The notes under the pieces are model-generated. The model was given only the letters and a program-made list of their open reading frames with translations, did not search any database and had not been told where the DNA came from. Shown here in pieces: positions 10,977-20,936 of a stretch of DNA of 64,000 nucleotides (within the stretch, counting starts at the first letter, position 1; each line of letters opens with the position of its first letter). Source of the DNA: Maratus speciosus (lineage: Eukaryota; Arthropoda; Arachnida; Araneae; Salticidae); assembly GCA_963932465.1 (NCBI GenBank), contig OZ010786.1:593143038-593207037 (forward strand), given 5' to 3'. The translations under genes were made by a program, and so were the position numbers.

Positions 10977-11581
10977 GATTTCGATAACAGACCATTTTCT
11001 TGAAAGTTCATTTCTTGTAATGCTCAAAATACAAGTTTACGGAAGCTGCAGTTTCTGAGCTTATTTTTATTTCCCCAAAGACTTTCAAAGTAAGCAATAA
11101 ATTTGAAGAAAAATGTCAAGAAAGTTGACAGTTTGTTGCTGAGAGAAGTGGAAATCTGCGGCTTAGCTTAATGCTTTAATGTCATTTTGTTGTAGTTTTT
11201 TAAAATATATATAGTTCGGGCATCACCCGACTTACGTAAGTAATGCAATCCGTAAAGATTTACGTAACTTGAATTTAACGTAAGTGGAATTTGTAAGTTG
11301 GTTAAGTAAAATTTTGTAAGAAACTGCAACAGTTATTATAAATATATGTGTTATATATTATTTACACCGTATTATTTTATAAAAAATGCAACATGCGAAA
11401 GTATTTACTCGCATATAAAGTATAAAGGTGTGAAAAAAATATGAAAACAAACTAAAGCCACATTTTTCAAATATCTTGTGGAATAGGGGATTTATAAATC
11501 TAACATTGATAAATTGTTTTGTAACAATTTTGAATTTTCTTTAAACGACTATAAAAATAAGAAATAATTAAAAAGGACTGC

Positions 11582-11779
11582 TTTACCTCTAGAAAGGCCG
11601 GAAGTTTTAGTCAAGTTTTATAAAAGTATTTCACATCAGAATTTTGCTTTAAAACTGTTTAACTTTTTTCTTCCTTGTATCTTTTGAACATAATTTATAA
11701 TGAAATTTCAGGTTTGAAGATACATATATATACATATGGTAGCGGTCGAAATGACCGCTCATGGCCGTTCTAGTGTTAA
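11582..11779. mobile_element. piggyBac-type MITE (TTAACACTAGAACGGC family)
   Basis: The right end reads CATGGCCGTTCTAGTGTTAA, preceded by the subterminal palindrome CGGTCGAAATGACCG. Both features are shared with the larger piggyBac-like element at 19200-20936. The left end is decayed (TTACCTCTAGAAAGGCCGG). Internal TTTCACATCAGAATTTT is shared with copies at 28601, 28826 and 36880. It is non-coding and nested inside the Tigger-like element. Confidence 0.65.
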
Positions 11780-12661
11780 CCTATTCTCCATGAATTTCTG
11801 ATGGCAAGACAAATGCATAGCACTCGCAAAATAAAATAATCTTTGATAGACACAAACTGTACTTATTATGAATTAGATTATTACTATAAATAACTAACAA
11901 CAAAGATTAAATTGTTTTATTCTACATTATATTGTATATACCAGGGACAACGAACCTCTGGTACGCTGCAGATTATTTTTGGCACGGCACGGCGTAGATT
12001 CATGTTCTACATCAAAATATAGTACAATTTCAAAAAATGCATTAATTAATCTAGATCTTGTCTCTGTTTGTCTAAATTCGATTAGTTCTGTTACTGTTAC
12101 TGTCATTAAGATTGAGTAAACTGAAATGTAACTTAATGTATCCCAATCTAGCTCAATATTGTCTCGCAATTTTTTTTAAATAACAGAAAATGAGGAGATT
12201 ATCGCAAAAGAAAGATTAAAATGCATTATAAGCAAAAATGACAAATGCAAAATTATAACAACTTGGAATTCAGTTCCCGACACTGTAGATTCTGGCGCTT
12301 ACTCTGTTGGCAAATTTTTCTGAGAGACATTCTTTTTGGAGATAAATAATATTAAAAATGAAAGTAAAAATATCTTGTCGAATAAGTCCAATTCAACTTG
12401 CATTCTCTTAAAAATAAATAATTACGAAGCTGATATAAATTATTTGGCATTTCAGATGGGACAAAGGAAATAATATTTTTAAAATAAATTTTTAAAATAT
12501 AGTGTCAACAATTAAGCTAAAAACAAAATTTTAAGTAATTTTAATTCATTTATTAGATTCTTTATTATTATTATTTTTTTATTGTTGGCAAGTCATGATC
12601 ACGTAAAATATATTTTTATAAGAATTTGGCTCGTGGATGAGACAAGTGTCACTGTGTCTCG

Positions 12662-12842
12662 CAGGACTCCCAAATAGCCCGCCAACTGAATACCAATATT
12701 AATTTAGAAAAATTTTCTTTTTAGATTTTTCTTGAAAACCACCCGGAACCGCCTTTGAAAGTTAATTCTAGGCCAAAAACTGCCATAAAATTGTCTGTTA
12801 AAATTTATTGGTATTTCATTGGGTGACCATTTGGGAGCCCTG
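12662..12842. mobile_element. hAT-type MITE (CAGGGCTCCCAAA ends)
   Basis: The left end is CAGGACTCCCAAATAGCC. The right end, reversed, is CAGGGCTCCCAAATGGTCAC. TGTGTCT-like sequence is present on both sides, but an exact 8-bp duplication cannot be aligned cleanly. It is about 180 bp and non-coding. Confidence 0.6.
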
Positions 12843-12967
12843 TGTCTGGTAAATACCAATAAAAATATAACTCTAATATATAAACTATATTACGGTTGTG
12901 GTTTATATCTATATATTTTATGAATGAAATAAAATAAATATCAAAAGTACGCAACTGCGTACCAAAC

Positions 12968-13160
12968 CAGTGTCGCTAATGGGCTATTTTTATTAAATTC
13001 AGATTTCTTGATTGGTACCACTTTTTTGAAACGGTAAAAATCACTTTGTTTTTGCCTTAATTAATATGTCATTAAATAAGGCACAGTTTAACATTTCAAA
13101 AACAGTGGTGCAAATCAAGAATCTGATTTAAAAAAAAAAGTAGCCCATCTGGCAACACTG
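12968..13160. mobile_element. hAT MITE with perfect 8-bp target duplication
   Basis: The ends are CAGTGTCGCTAATGGGCTA and, reversed, CAGTGTTGCCAGATGGGCTA. TACCAAAC stands on both sides (12960-12967 and 13161-13168), an exact 8-bp duplication diagnostic of the hAT superfamily. The interior has paired blocks TTCAGATTTCTTGATTGG and CAAATCAAGAATCTGA and a TTAAATAAGGC block. Further copies lie at 13201-13389 and 23012-23204. Confidence 0.85.
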
Positions 13161-13200
13161 TACCAAACGCGCCAGTATGTTCACAAATGTAGTTTTCGAG

Positions 13201-13389
13201 TAGTGTTGCCAGATGGGCTACATTTTTTAATTCAGATTCTTGATTGGCACCACTTTTTTGAAATGGTAAAATGCACCTTATTTAAGGACATATTAATTAA
13301 GGCGAAAACAAAGGTAATTTTACCGTTTCAAAAATTTGGTGGGAATCAAGAAGTTTGAATTAAAAAAAAGTAGCCCACTGGCAACACTG
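13201..13389. mobile_element. hAT MITE, second copy of the CAGTGTTGCCAGATGGGC family
   Basis: The termini are TAGTGTTGCCAGATGGGCTA and AGCCCACTGGCAACACTG. The flanks TTTTCGAG (13193-13200) and CTTTCGAG (13390-13397) match at 7 of 8 bases, a target duplication. It lies only 40 bp from the previous copy, so two members of one family inserted almost side by side inside the Tigger-like element. Confidence 0.85.
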
Positions 13390-14271
13390 CTTTCGAGATT
13401 TATTGTGTAACTGCGAATTTACGTAAATCGCATAGTACGCAAGTCGGTGGATGCCTGTATATAAAAGATATATATTTCATTTGTGTAATATTGTGCAGCA
13501 AAAAGAAAATGGTTGGTTTGATTGGAATTAAATTCGGATGGCTTAATCCAACAATTATATAATATCCAATAGAATATTTTCCAAATTTAAGATAAAGCAA
13601 ATTATGTTTATAAAAACTTTCCTTTTAATTCTCTGCAGTCTTTATTAAAGAAGTATTAATAAAGAGATCTATATGAAGATATTAATGGTTTTAATAATTA
13701 AAACACTTAGAAAAGGCTACCCATATAAAAGGGTATCAACCGTTTATTTTCATTAAATGTTTTTAGTTAGTTTGTTTTTCGAGTAAAACCAATCAGCGTC
13801 AGCGAAATATAATTATGGACTAACAAAGCATTTTTATCTTATATTTGGATAGTTTAGCACTGACAAAAGGAAAATAATTTTTTCAAAACCTTCGTATTAA
13901 TAGATTTTCAGCAAAGCTTAAAGAAGATAATGCTATAGTTATGGTAAAGAAAAACATTTCTTTATAGTTACCGATCACGTTTAATAAAAATTGCAAGATA
14001 TATACTTAGGATATAAAATATAGTTTCCAATTCATTCAATAGTTGAAAAAAGTAAGAGCTTTGCTTAATTGTTTGACTTAAGAGGACGAGGGTACTTTAG
14101 AATCAAGGTTTTATTTTTTGTAAATTTGACTTTAAATATTACTCAAGGGTACATTATATGTATTTATGGCATACATTTATCACAAAAAATTTTATTTAAT
14201 TATTTTTATTTATTTATTTATTTTTTTTTTTGAAAAAAAAGGAATTTTCCGTAATATATTAGAAGTTTTCA

Positions 14272-14850
14272 AAATGTCCCGTGCGGATTCCATATCATGG
14301 AATTATTAATGAAAAGGAACTGACATATTCTTAAAATAGTGAAGCGACAACTGCAACCGCTTTTCCAGCGATCGATTACCGCCGGAAGAAATTTAAATAG
14401 AAATATTCTCCTTATGTAATTTAATTTAATTAAATTTAATTAATTTAAATTTAATTTAATTTAATTTAATTTAATTTAAGTTCCTTATAAACTTAAATTT
14501 TCAGTCATAAATAACGGCAGAAACAGATATTTATTTTTACTGGTGGAAGTTTACTTTGGCGGTGGTCAGGCTTTCCGTTTCCGCCATATTGTGACAACCT
14601 AAACAACCTCCTCTTAGTGTCAGTGAAAAAAAATTTAATATCAGGGCAAACTGACACCAGAATTAATAAATGGAAATTTTTTAGCATACTTGTAAGAAAA
14701 TATTTTTAATGAATAAGGCTCTTAAATAAGACGATAATTTTTATTCAAATTTACTGGTGGAAGTTTAACCCGGCGGTAATAAGAAACTGTTGACCCGATT
14801 TAAAAATATAGCCGCCATCTTGTGACAACCTCCTCAGTTACTTCACTCAC
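14272..14850 (+). repeat. interspersed repeat family, copy 1 (about 0.55 kb)
   Basis: It shares blocks with 40015-40300 (plus) and 54440-55005 (minus): ATAGTGAAGC.ACAACTG, ACTGGTGGAAGTTTA, CGCCATATTGTGACAACC, and CAACCTCCT.TCAGTG. Within this copy two related halves each hold a TTTACTGGTGGAAGTTTA block, suggesting an inner duplication or foldback. Diffuse ends prevent a superfamily call. It contains the TAATT-rich simple repeat at 14418-14480. Minus-strand frame 14505-14687 is not considered a gene. Confidence 0.6.
14418..14480. repeat. TTTAA simple repeat
   Basis: A pure A/T microsatellite of TTTAATTTAA-like units lies inside the interspersed repeat copy. Confidence 0.8.
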
Positions 14851-14870
14851 AACTGGTATACAGTACACTA

Positions 14871-15417
14871 TACCGGGTGAGCAAAAAGTCCGTATAAACT
14901 TTAAAAAATCATAAAAACCGAAAAAATAACCGAAATGAAAAACTGTTTCCATGATTAGTATCTATAGGTCACGGGAATTTTTTAAAGACAGAAATAAAAA
15001 ATAACTCATAAAACAGCCAACAGATGGCGCTGGTTCGTGCGATTTTGGTGGAAATATGCGAATGAAACGATTTTAAGAATTTGCGCTCCTAATCCAGAAC
15101 TAGTTCACCGTTGTGAGCCTTGTACTTGATCAAGGATGCTGAGAATGAAGGATAAAGCTTAGATGGTGAAGTTGTTTTACATGAACAAGTTCTGGATTAG
15201 GCGCACAAGTTCTTATAACCGTTTCATTTGCATATTTCGCCAAAATAGCACGAACCAGCACCATCTGTCGGCTGTTTTTTGAGTTATTTTTTATTTCTGT
15301 CTTTAAAAAATTCACGTGACCTATACATGCTAATTCTGCAAACAGTTTTTCATTTCGGTTATTTTTCGGTTTTTATGATTTTTTTAAATTTTATACGGAT
15401 TTTTTGCTCACCCGGTA
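14871..15417. mobile_element. foldback Tc1/mariner-type MITE with arms of about 240 bp
   Basis: The left terminus is TACCGGGTGAGCAAAAAGTC and the right terminus TTTTTTGCTCACCCGGTA, with TA at both edges. The two arms are long inverted copies of one another over almost the whole element, including AACAGCCAACAGATGGCGCT opposite AGCACCATCTGTCGGCTGTT. Only about 60 bp around 15112-15170 are unpaired. The transcript would form a long hairpin. Arm differences are scattered point changes, so it is not very recent. No transposase is present. Confidence 0.8.
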
Positions 15418-15524
15418 TGTCTCCTCCGCTTTATTCATAACTCCACTTTCCTTATCAATGAAATTCCCCAATATTTTTTTTTTACATATACAAGTTTGGT
15501 ATATTATCATTTCTGGCTTATTAC

Positions 15525-15673
15525 CATAGCTGCCAACACCTTGCACTTTTTTTACCACAAAAATTTTATGGTAAATTTTAGCTTTTTAAATCACCGTAAC
15601 CTACCGATCAAATAAGGCAAAAAATTCTATTAAATTTTTGTGGTACAAGAAAGCGGAAGAGTTGGCAGCTATG
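15525..15673. mobile_element. MITE with CATAGCTGCCAACA ends and 9-bp flanking repeat
   Basis: The ends are CATAGCTGCCAACA and GAGTTGGCAGCTATG. GCTTATTAC occurs exactly on both sides (15516-15524 and 15674-15682), a 9-bp duplication. Nine-base duplications are typical of Mutator-like elements, but the copies at 34195 and 40302 show shorter flanking matches, so I leave the superfamily open. The interior holds ACCACAAAAATTTTATGG and its inverse, with a CAAATAAGGC block. Confidence 0.75.
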
Positions 15674-15952
15674 GCTTATTACCATTATATTTGTTTTATT
15701 AGTAAATAAATAAAACTATGCATCGAATTTTATATATTTGAATATAAAGGTACGAAAAATTATTTTCTAAATTTTTGGAAATTTTGAAGCTCAAAATTTC
15801 AAAAAAATTAGAAAATATTTTGCCCTTTACTATTCAAATATATAGAATTCACTTGAGTAAAATTTCCGGTAGTTCTAGTGTTAAACAAAAAACTCTATTA
15901 TATCTAAAATACCCATTTTCTCTGTTATCTAGCATAAATATCGTTTTTGTCT

Positions 15953-16160
15953 TTAATACCTTCGGGATGAGCGTCGTTGCCAGAATTTTTAATCTTTTAT
16001 CACCGTTTTTTACAAAACAGAAATTTCTGTCTAATTGAATCGGGAAAATGCTTGGATTAAATAAGGCAAAATTTACAATAAAAATTTACTTATGAGAATA
16101 ATCACGGATTCTGAGCACCTTACGCGGCACGTATACCGGTCGTTTGTCCCAAAGGGTTAA
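15953..16160. mobile_element. TTAA MITE, CCCCTTCGGGACG family, diverged copy
   Basis: TTAATACCTTCGGGATGAGCG on the left and CGTTTGTCCCAAAGGGTTAA on the right bound it, with TTAA at 15953-15956 and 16157-16160. The interior TCGGGAAAATGCTTGGATTA followed by AATAAGGCAAAATTT matches copies at 16355, 58476, 58680 and 63397. Confidence 0.7.
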
Positions 16161-16354
16161 GCGGAAAACATTAAAACCATAAAAATCTTTACTTTTTACC
16201 TTCAGCCGATTCACCAGAATTAAACACCAGAAAAGCGGTAAAGATAAAAATGCGTAAGATGGCGTACAAACGATTTTCTTTTAATAATCCCTGTAATAAC
16301 AGAAATTCTGTAAATGAAAATGCAGGAAGTATCGTCTCTTAAGTTAGGTTTCCG

Positions 16355-16562
16355 TTAACCCCTTCGGGACGGGAGCCTATTACGAAATTTGTAATCTTTT
16401 GTCACCGTTTTTTAAAAACAGAAATTTGTGTCTTCTTGAATCGAGAAAATGCTCTGATTAAATAAGGCAAATTTTACAGTAAAATTTTACTGGTGAGGAG
16501 AAACAAGGATTCTGAGCGCTTCATGCGGCACGAATACGTGTCGCTCGTCCCCAAGGGGTTAA
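16355..16562. mobile_element. TTAA MITE, CCCCTTCGGGACG family
   Basis: It is bounded by TTAACCCCTTCGGGACGGGA and GTCGCTCGTCCCCAAGGGGT plus TTAA. At 208 bp it agrees closely in length with 63397-63603, and the interior is easily aligned. TTAA at both edges implies piggyBac-type mobilisation. Its right TTAA (16559-16562) is also the left TTAA of the next element. Confidence 0.8.
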
Positions 16563-16760
16563 CCTACAATGACGGGCATAGCCCGCGTACGATGATCAAG
16601 CCAAATGTAAATTCTTCTACCACTAAAATTTTACAGTAAATATAGTTTAATTTAATTGTCGAAATTCCATGATTAAACAAGCCAAAAATCTCTATTAAAT
16701 TTTAGTGGTAGCTGTGGATTTGCCAAACCGTGGAGCTAAGAGACGTAAATCGTAGGTTAA
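16559..16760. mobile_element. TTAA MITE abutting the previous one
   Basis: TTAACCTACAATGACG on the left and ATCGTAGGTTAA on the right give a short TIR with TTAA edges. Inner ACCACTAAAATTTTACAG is mirrored by TTAAATTTTAGTGGTAGC. It is followed by GGGGTTAA at 16761-16768. It shares a TTAA with the neighbour, so one inserted at the edge of the other. Confidence 0.6.
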
Positions 16761-17100
16761 GGGGTTAAATAAATGTTTTGTTTATGTTGGTTGCACCGTG
16801 ATTGTTAGCGGATAAGTCTGTTGAGCGGGATTGGCATTTTCCATGACCTGTTTCAATTTAAAAGGATTGTTCTGTGTCTATCATAAAAAGGCGTAAATCT
16901 GTAATAATTCAACAACAGGATTTATCTATAGAAATTACAGTTGAAAATTGTCAGCATTGCCGGCAGGTTTTCCCTGTAAAATCTACAAGAGTATTTTTTT
17001 CAGTGTACAAACTGACCGTTTTTGTAAATTGTAAGGATGTGCTGAGAACAAAATTCTAATTTTTAAAAAAAAATGCTTTTGCTTTATAAATACTACAAAG

Positions 17101-17545
17101 TTAACACTGGAACTCCCGGAAATTTGACTTAAGTTTCATAAAAATATTTTACAGTTGAATATTTATTTAAAATTACTTGACTGATTTATATAAAGTAAAT
17201 CTTAGTTTTTAAAATTTAACTTACTTTGTGAAATAATTTCTGGTTTGAATTGACATTTAAGGATACACTGTAAAAAAACGGACTGAAATACGGAAATACT
17301 ACTGGCAATCTAGACGCCAGTACTATTTCCGTATTTTAACGGCATTTTTTCCCGGTAAAATACAGAAAAAATATTGTTTTTTTTACTTAACGGAAATTTT
17401 TCTTTGAATTACAGGGAAAAACTTCCGTTAAAATACGGAAATAGTATTGGCGTCTGGATTGCCAGTAGTATTTCCGTATTTTAGTCCGTTTTTTACAGTG
17501 TATGGTCGGAATCGAATCGACTCCTTCCGGGCGTTCTAGTGTTAA
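17101..17545. mobile_element. piggyBac-type MITE interrupted by a TA element
   Basis: The ends are TTAACACTGGAACTCCCGG and CGGGCGTTCTAGTGTTAA, both with TTAA. The interior up to GACATTTAAGG and after GGTCGGAATCGAATCGAC is typical of this family. It is split by the 239-bp inverted-repeat element at 17264-17502. Removing the insert gives a normal ~205-bp family member. Confidence 0.75.
17264..17502. mobile_element. Tc1/mariner-type foldback MITE nested in a TTAA MITE
   Basis: Both termini read TACACTGTAAAAAACGGAC (right end reversed; left has one extra A), with arms of about 55 bp that include GAAATACGGAAATACTACTG and its complement. A further inverted pair (TACTATTTCCGTATTTTAAC and its complement) lies inside. 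TA is at both edges. It is non-coding and strongly palindromic, so it is likely a recent insertion. Confidence 0.8.
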
Positions 17546-17974
17546 ATAGATAAAATAAATCAAACAGCGTATTTCTGCGATGATTACATCAGAAAATATG
17601 CAACAGGTTTTCTGTGGCATACTATTACGCTTTCACTATCTAGATCTATAAGTCCATTCATCGCACGATGCATTTTTTAATAATTTCTCATATAGAAAAG
17701 GATATATCTAGACTTTCTTCCTATATATGTGTATGAAACTCTTTACAGTATTTTTATGTTATGTTTTTAATAAATGGTCTTTGGAATTTTTAATTTCAAA
17801 ATATATAACCACGAAATGAAAATCGCTTTTAAAAAGTGTCTCTTCTTCGCATTTAATTTTTTTTTATACATTTTATAATTAACATTTTTACAAATGCTAA
17901 AGACAATCTAAAAAGCTACACATCCTACATTCAATAGTACAAAAAGCAATGAAATCGGGCAATTGTTCGAACAA

Positions 17975-18300
17975 TATAAATACATTTTAGGGCAAAAGTC
18001 ATTAAAATTGCTTGAAAATAAATAAAATCAGCCTATAAATGAATTAATTATGCATATAAAACTATGCAATTAATGATACCTTTAAATAAATCATTTTCAG
18101 CACGGACCGAATTTTTTTTCACGCAGTTCATTTAATTAGACCGAAAAAATTACTGCAATTTTCTAACTGCTATTTTCAACAAGTAGAAAATTCAAGCGTA
18201 TAAATAGTTGAATACCAATTTAAAAAAGGGTTTATGTTGAAGAAAATACTTAAATACAACAAATGCGTCTAAAATATTCGCTATAAACTTTTCAAACTCG
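17975..18300. repeat. decayed tandem-repeat segment flanking the Helitron-like element, left
   Basis: GCTTGAAAATAAATAAAATC through CTTTAAATAAATCATTTTCA, and TTCATTTAATTAGACCGAAA through ATAAATAGTTGAATACCA, recur on the other side of the Helitron-like element at 22765-22880 and 23290-23400. The Helitron-like element therefore sits between two units of an older tandem array. Confidence 0.55.
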
Positions 18301-19199
18301 TTATTAATCTATACTAATATTATAAAGAAGTAAAGTTTGTTTGTTTGTTAGAGGTAATCTCTGGAGCTACCGAACCGATTTCAAAAGTAATGGTATCAAA
18401 ATGATGGTGTTAGCCCAACTTACAACATAGGCTATATTTTATATCGGTGCCACTACCCCAAAGGGGGTGCAGGAGCAAAAAACGTTCTAAAAATGCGATT
18501 TTTGCATTACTGAAGGGCCTAGAAATACGAAATTTTAAATATTAGTTACTTATTAGACATAAAGGATTTCTAAGAACAGTTCTTAAACAATTCAAAATAT
18601 AAAAGGGGCGAAAATGCACAAAAAACGTTCGAAAAAACGTTCTAAATGGTGGTTTCTACACAATCTCGGGAAATACCAAACCGATTTAAAAAATAATGGT
18701 GTCAAAATGATGGTGAAAACCCTTGCTCTAACATAGGCTATGTTTAATGTCGGTGCCACTACCCCAAAGGGGGAGCAGGAGAAAAAACGTTCTAAAAATG
18801 CAATTTTTCAATTACGGAAGGGCCTAGAAATACGAAATTTTAAATATTAGTTACTTATTAGATATAAAGTTCAGTTCATGAACAATTCGAAATTTAAAAG
18901 GGGTGAAAATGCACAAAAAGCGTTCTAAAAAATGTTCTAAATGGTGGTTTCTGCACAATCTCGGGAAACACCAAACCGATTTAAAAAATAATGGTGTCAA
19001 AATGATGGTGACAACCCTTGCTCTAACATAGGCTATGTTTTATGTCGGTGCCACTACCCCAAAGGGGGTGCAGGAGCAAATAACGTTCTAAAAATGTGAT
19101 TTTTGAATTATGGAAGGACTTAGATTCATGGAATTTTGCATGGTATATATTTATTAGATATAAATGATCTCTAAGAACATTTTTTTTTTAATTTGAAAT

Positions 19200-20936
19200 T
19201 TAACACTACGACGGCCGCGTTTTCAATATACCTAGAACGGCCGTGAACGGTCATTTTGACCGCTGTTTCGAAAAAAACTAAAAAAATGTAATTTTAACTA
19301 AAATAATATTAAATACTCTTTTCCAGGAAACAAGTTTAATGACAAACTATAAAAAAAGACTTTTAAAAAATATTTTTCAAGTAAATAAAACATTTTACAG
19401 TCTTTTACTCTTTCTAGGCAATCTTAATAATATAGAATCCTGAAATTAGATAATGCAAGTGTCATATTTTTTTTATATATATAATTATAAACAAAATATA
19501 TGTTTTCAATTTTTTTTCAAAGTTGCAATTTTATTAATAGATTAGAAAAAATATCATACTGAAAAATGCAACATATCCCAGTGTATTTCACAAGCAAAGC
19601 AGACGGATGCTATACTTTTTTCTGACATGCATGGCCCGCAAACGTGTTTCTGGCATCTCGAACACTGTTTGGAAGTTTTATTTCCTTTACAGTTCTTGAG
19701 TATTTGACACTGCTTTCGTTTTCTGTTTTGAATTCCGGGAAGTTAGAAAAAGGCACCAAGCACTGCTTACATTATCAATGCTAATTTTTCTTTTAGCGTA
19801 AGATGAGGGGCCAGCGTTTTCACGCAAAACATTATGCATTTGCTGTCTTCCAGAAGTATTTTGCGATATGTTCTTCCATATGGTTCCATCTGCAGCTATT
19901 ACTTCTGCAGAATTATTTTCATCACTATTAGTTTGTTAACTTCTTCCACGACTATTTTTCCGTCCACGACTTCGTCCTTGAATAACTTCTTCATCTGTTT
20001 CATTATCAAAACTAGAGGATGAAATATTATGCGGATTTTCTATTTGATGTATTTTGAAATTAAAACTCGAATCAGACTCGATACCACCGCACTCGATATC
20101 ACTTTCGATATCGTTTTTATCCTCATTTTCAGAAGCAGAATTTTCGGATGATACATCTTGCATTGACTGCATAATTGCTTCCGCAGTCCGAAAGTTCTCC
20201 CCGACAGTTTTACGAGACATTATTAGAATAATAATAATAATTATTATTTAACTGAAAATATCCGTTCATATCATTTTCAAACGGAAGTGACAAATCAAGT
20301 ATTGTTTCACTAATAAAGCAATCACTTATTCAAACATTTTTTTGTGTATCTCTGATGTCGGAGCATGCGCGGAAGCAACAGAGACAGGTGTCTTTCGAAG
20401 AAACCGGAATAAACCAGCTGTTTAGCACTCTCCTCCCCCCACATCTATACGTTCTTCCTAAAAAAAACCTCTTTTGCAAGATGAAAATAATGATTTCATC
20501 TGACAAGTGTTGAATTCAGGGTATAAAAATAATGATTGCTCCGGTGGGATATTTCTAACCCGGAGATGTGAGATGTTCCCATGGAAGATTTGAGATTGTG
20601 TGCTTCCAATGGTCAAAAGTGCCAATTACCCTCCCGTAACTCTATAATGTCCCCCTCAGAGACACAGAAATACCTCCCGGAAAAGAAAAATGTTTGAATT
20701 CAACACTGCATCAGGCGCCGGTCATTTTTACCGTTTTTTGCCGTTCTGGGTATATAAGTTTTTTTTTTCAAAAACTAACAACAATATCTGAATTAATTTT
20801 TTTTTTTTTAATATTTTCAATGAATATTTAGGAAAAGTCAAAAATTATTGCAGCAATAGGTGAACGCAAAACAGAGATATGCGAGATTAAAATGCGTTTA
20901 CGGTCAAAATGACCGCCTTGGCCGTTCTAGTGTTAA
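19200..20936 (-). mobile_element. piggyBac-like element, internally deleted
   Basis: Its outer edges are TTAA at 19200-19203 and 20933-20936. The termini TTAACACTACGACGGCCGCG and GGCCGTTCTAGTGTTAA are inverted, and subterminal GGTCATTTTGACCGC / GCGG..GGTCAAAATGACCGCC palindromes sit inside them. It carries a broken transposase on the minus strand. It inserted at a TTAA in the tandem unit of the Helitron-like element: the flanks join to AATTTGAAATTTAAACGGGG, matching AATTCGAAATTTAAAAGGGG near 18887. This is the likely source type for the short TTAACACTAGAACGGC MITEs elsewhere in the window. Confidence 0.85.
19574..20220 (-). pseudogene. piggyBac transposase pseudogene lacking the catalytic domain
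   Basis: Reading on the minus strand from ATG at 20218-20220, the first 94 codons encode an acidic, Ser/Glu/Asp-rich N-terminus typical of piggyBac transposases, followed by RGRSRGRKNSRGRS and an in-frame TAA (19936-19938). The same frame then continues with the family phrase DGTIWKNI, GRQQMHNVLRENAGP and SYAKRKI (about 19870-19765). Directly after, in a shifted frame, comes a cysteine-rich zinc-binding tail: KQCQILKNC, KQCSRCQKHVCGPC, VCFACE (about 19720-19590), the C-terminal domain of the family. The whole DDD catalytic core (normally several hundred residues) is missing at about 19745. The deletion, stop and frameshift make it non-functional as a transposase. Confidence 0.85.

Larger units (their letters stand above)
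11217..13457. mobile_element. Tigger/pogo-like DNA transposon remnant
   Basis: The inverted termini are CGGGCATCACCCGACTTACG on the left and, reversed, CAGGCATCCACCGACTTGCG on the right, with TA beside the right end (13458-13459). CAGGCATCC..CGACTTACG resembles Tigger-family ends in the Tc1/mariner superfamily. The 2.2-kb length fits an originally autonomous element, but no transposase frame survives. The interior holds at least four later insertions: a TTAA MITE (11582-11779) and hAT-type MITEs (12662-12842, 12968-13160, 13201-13389). Family assignment rests on the termini only. Confidence 0.6.
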
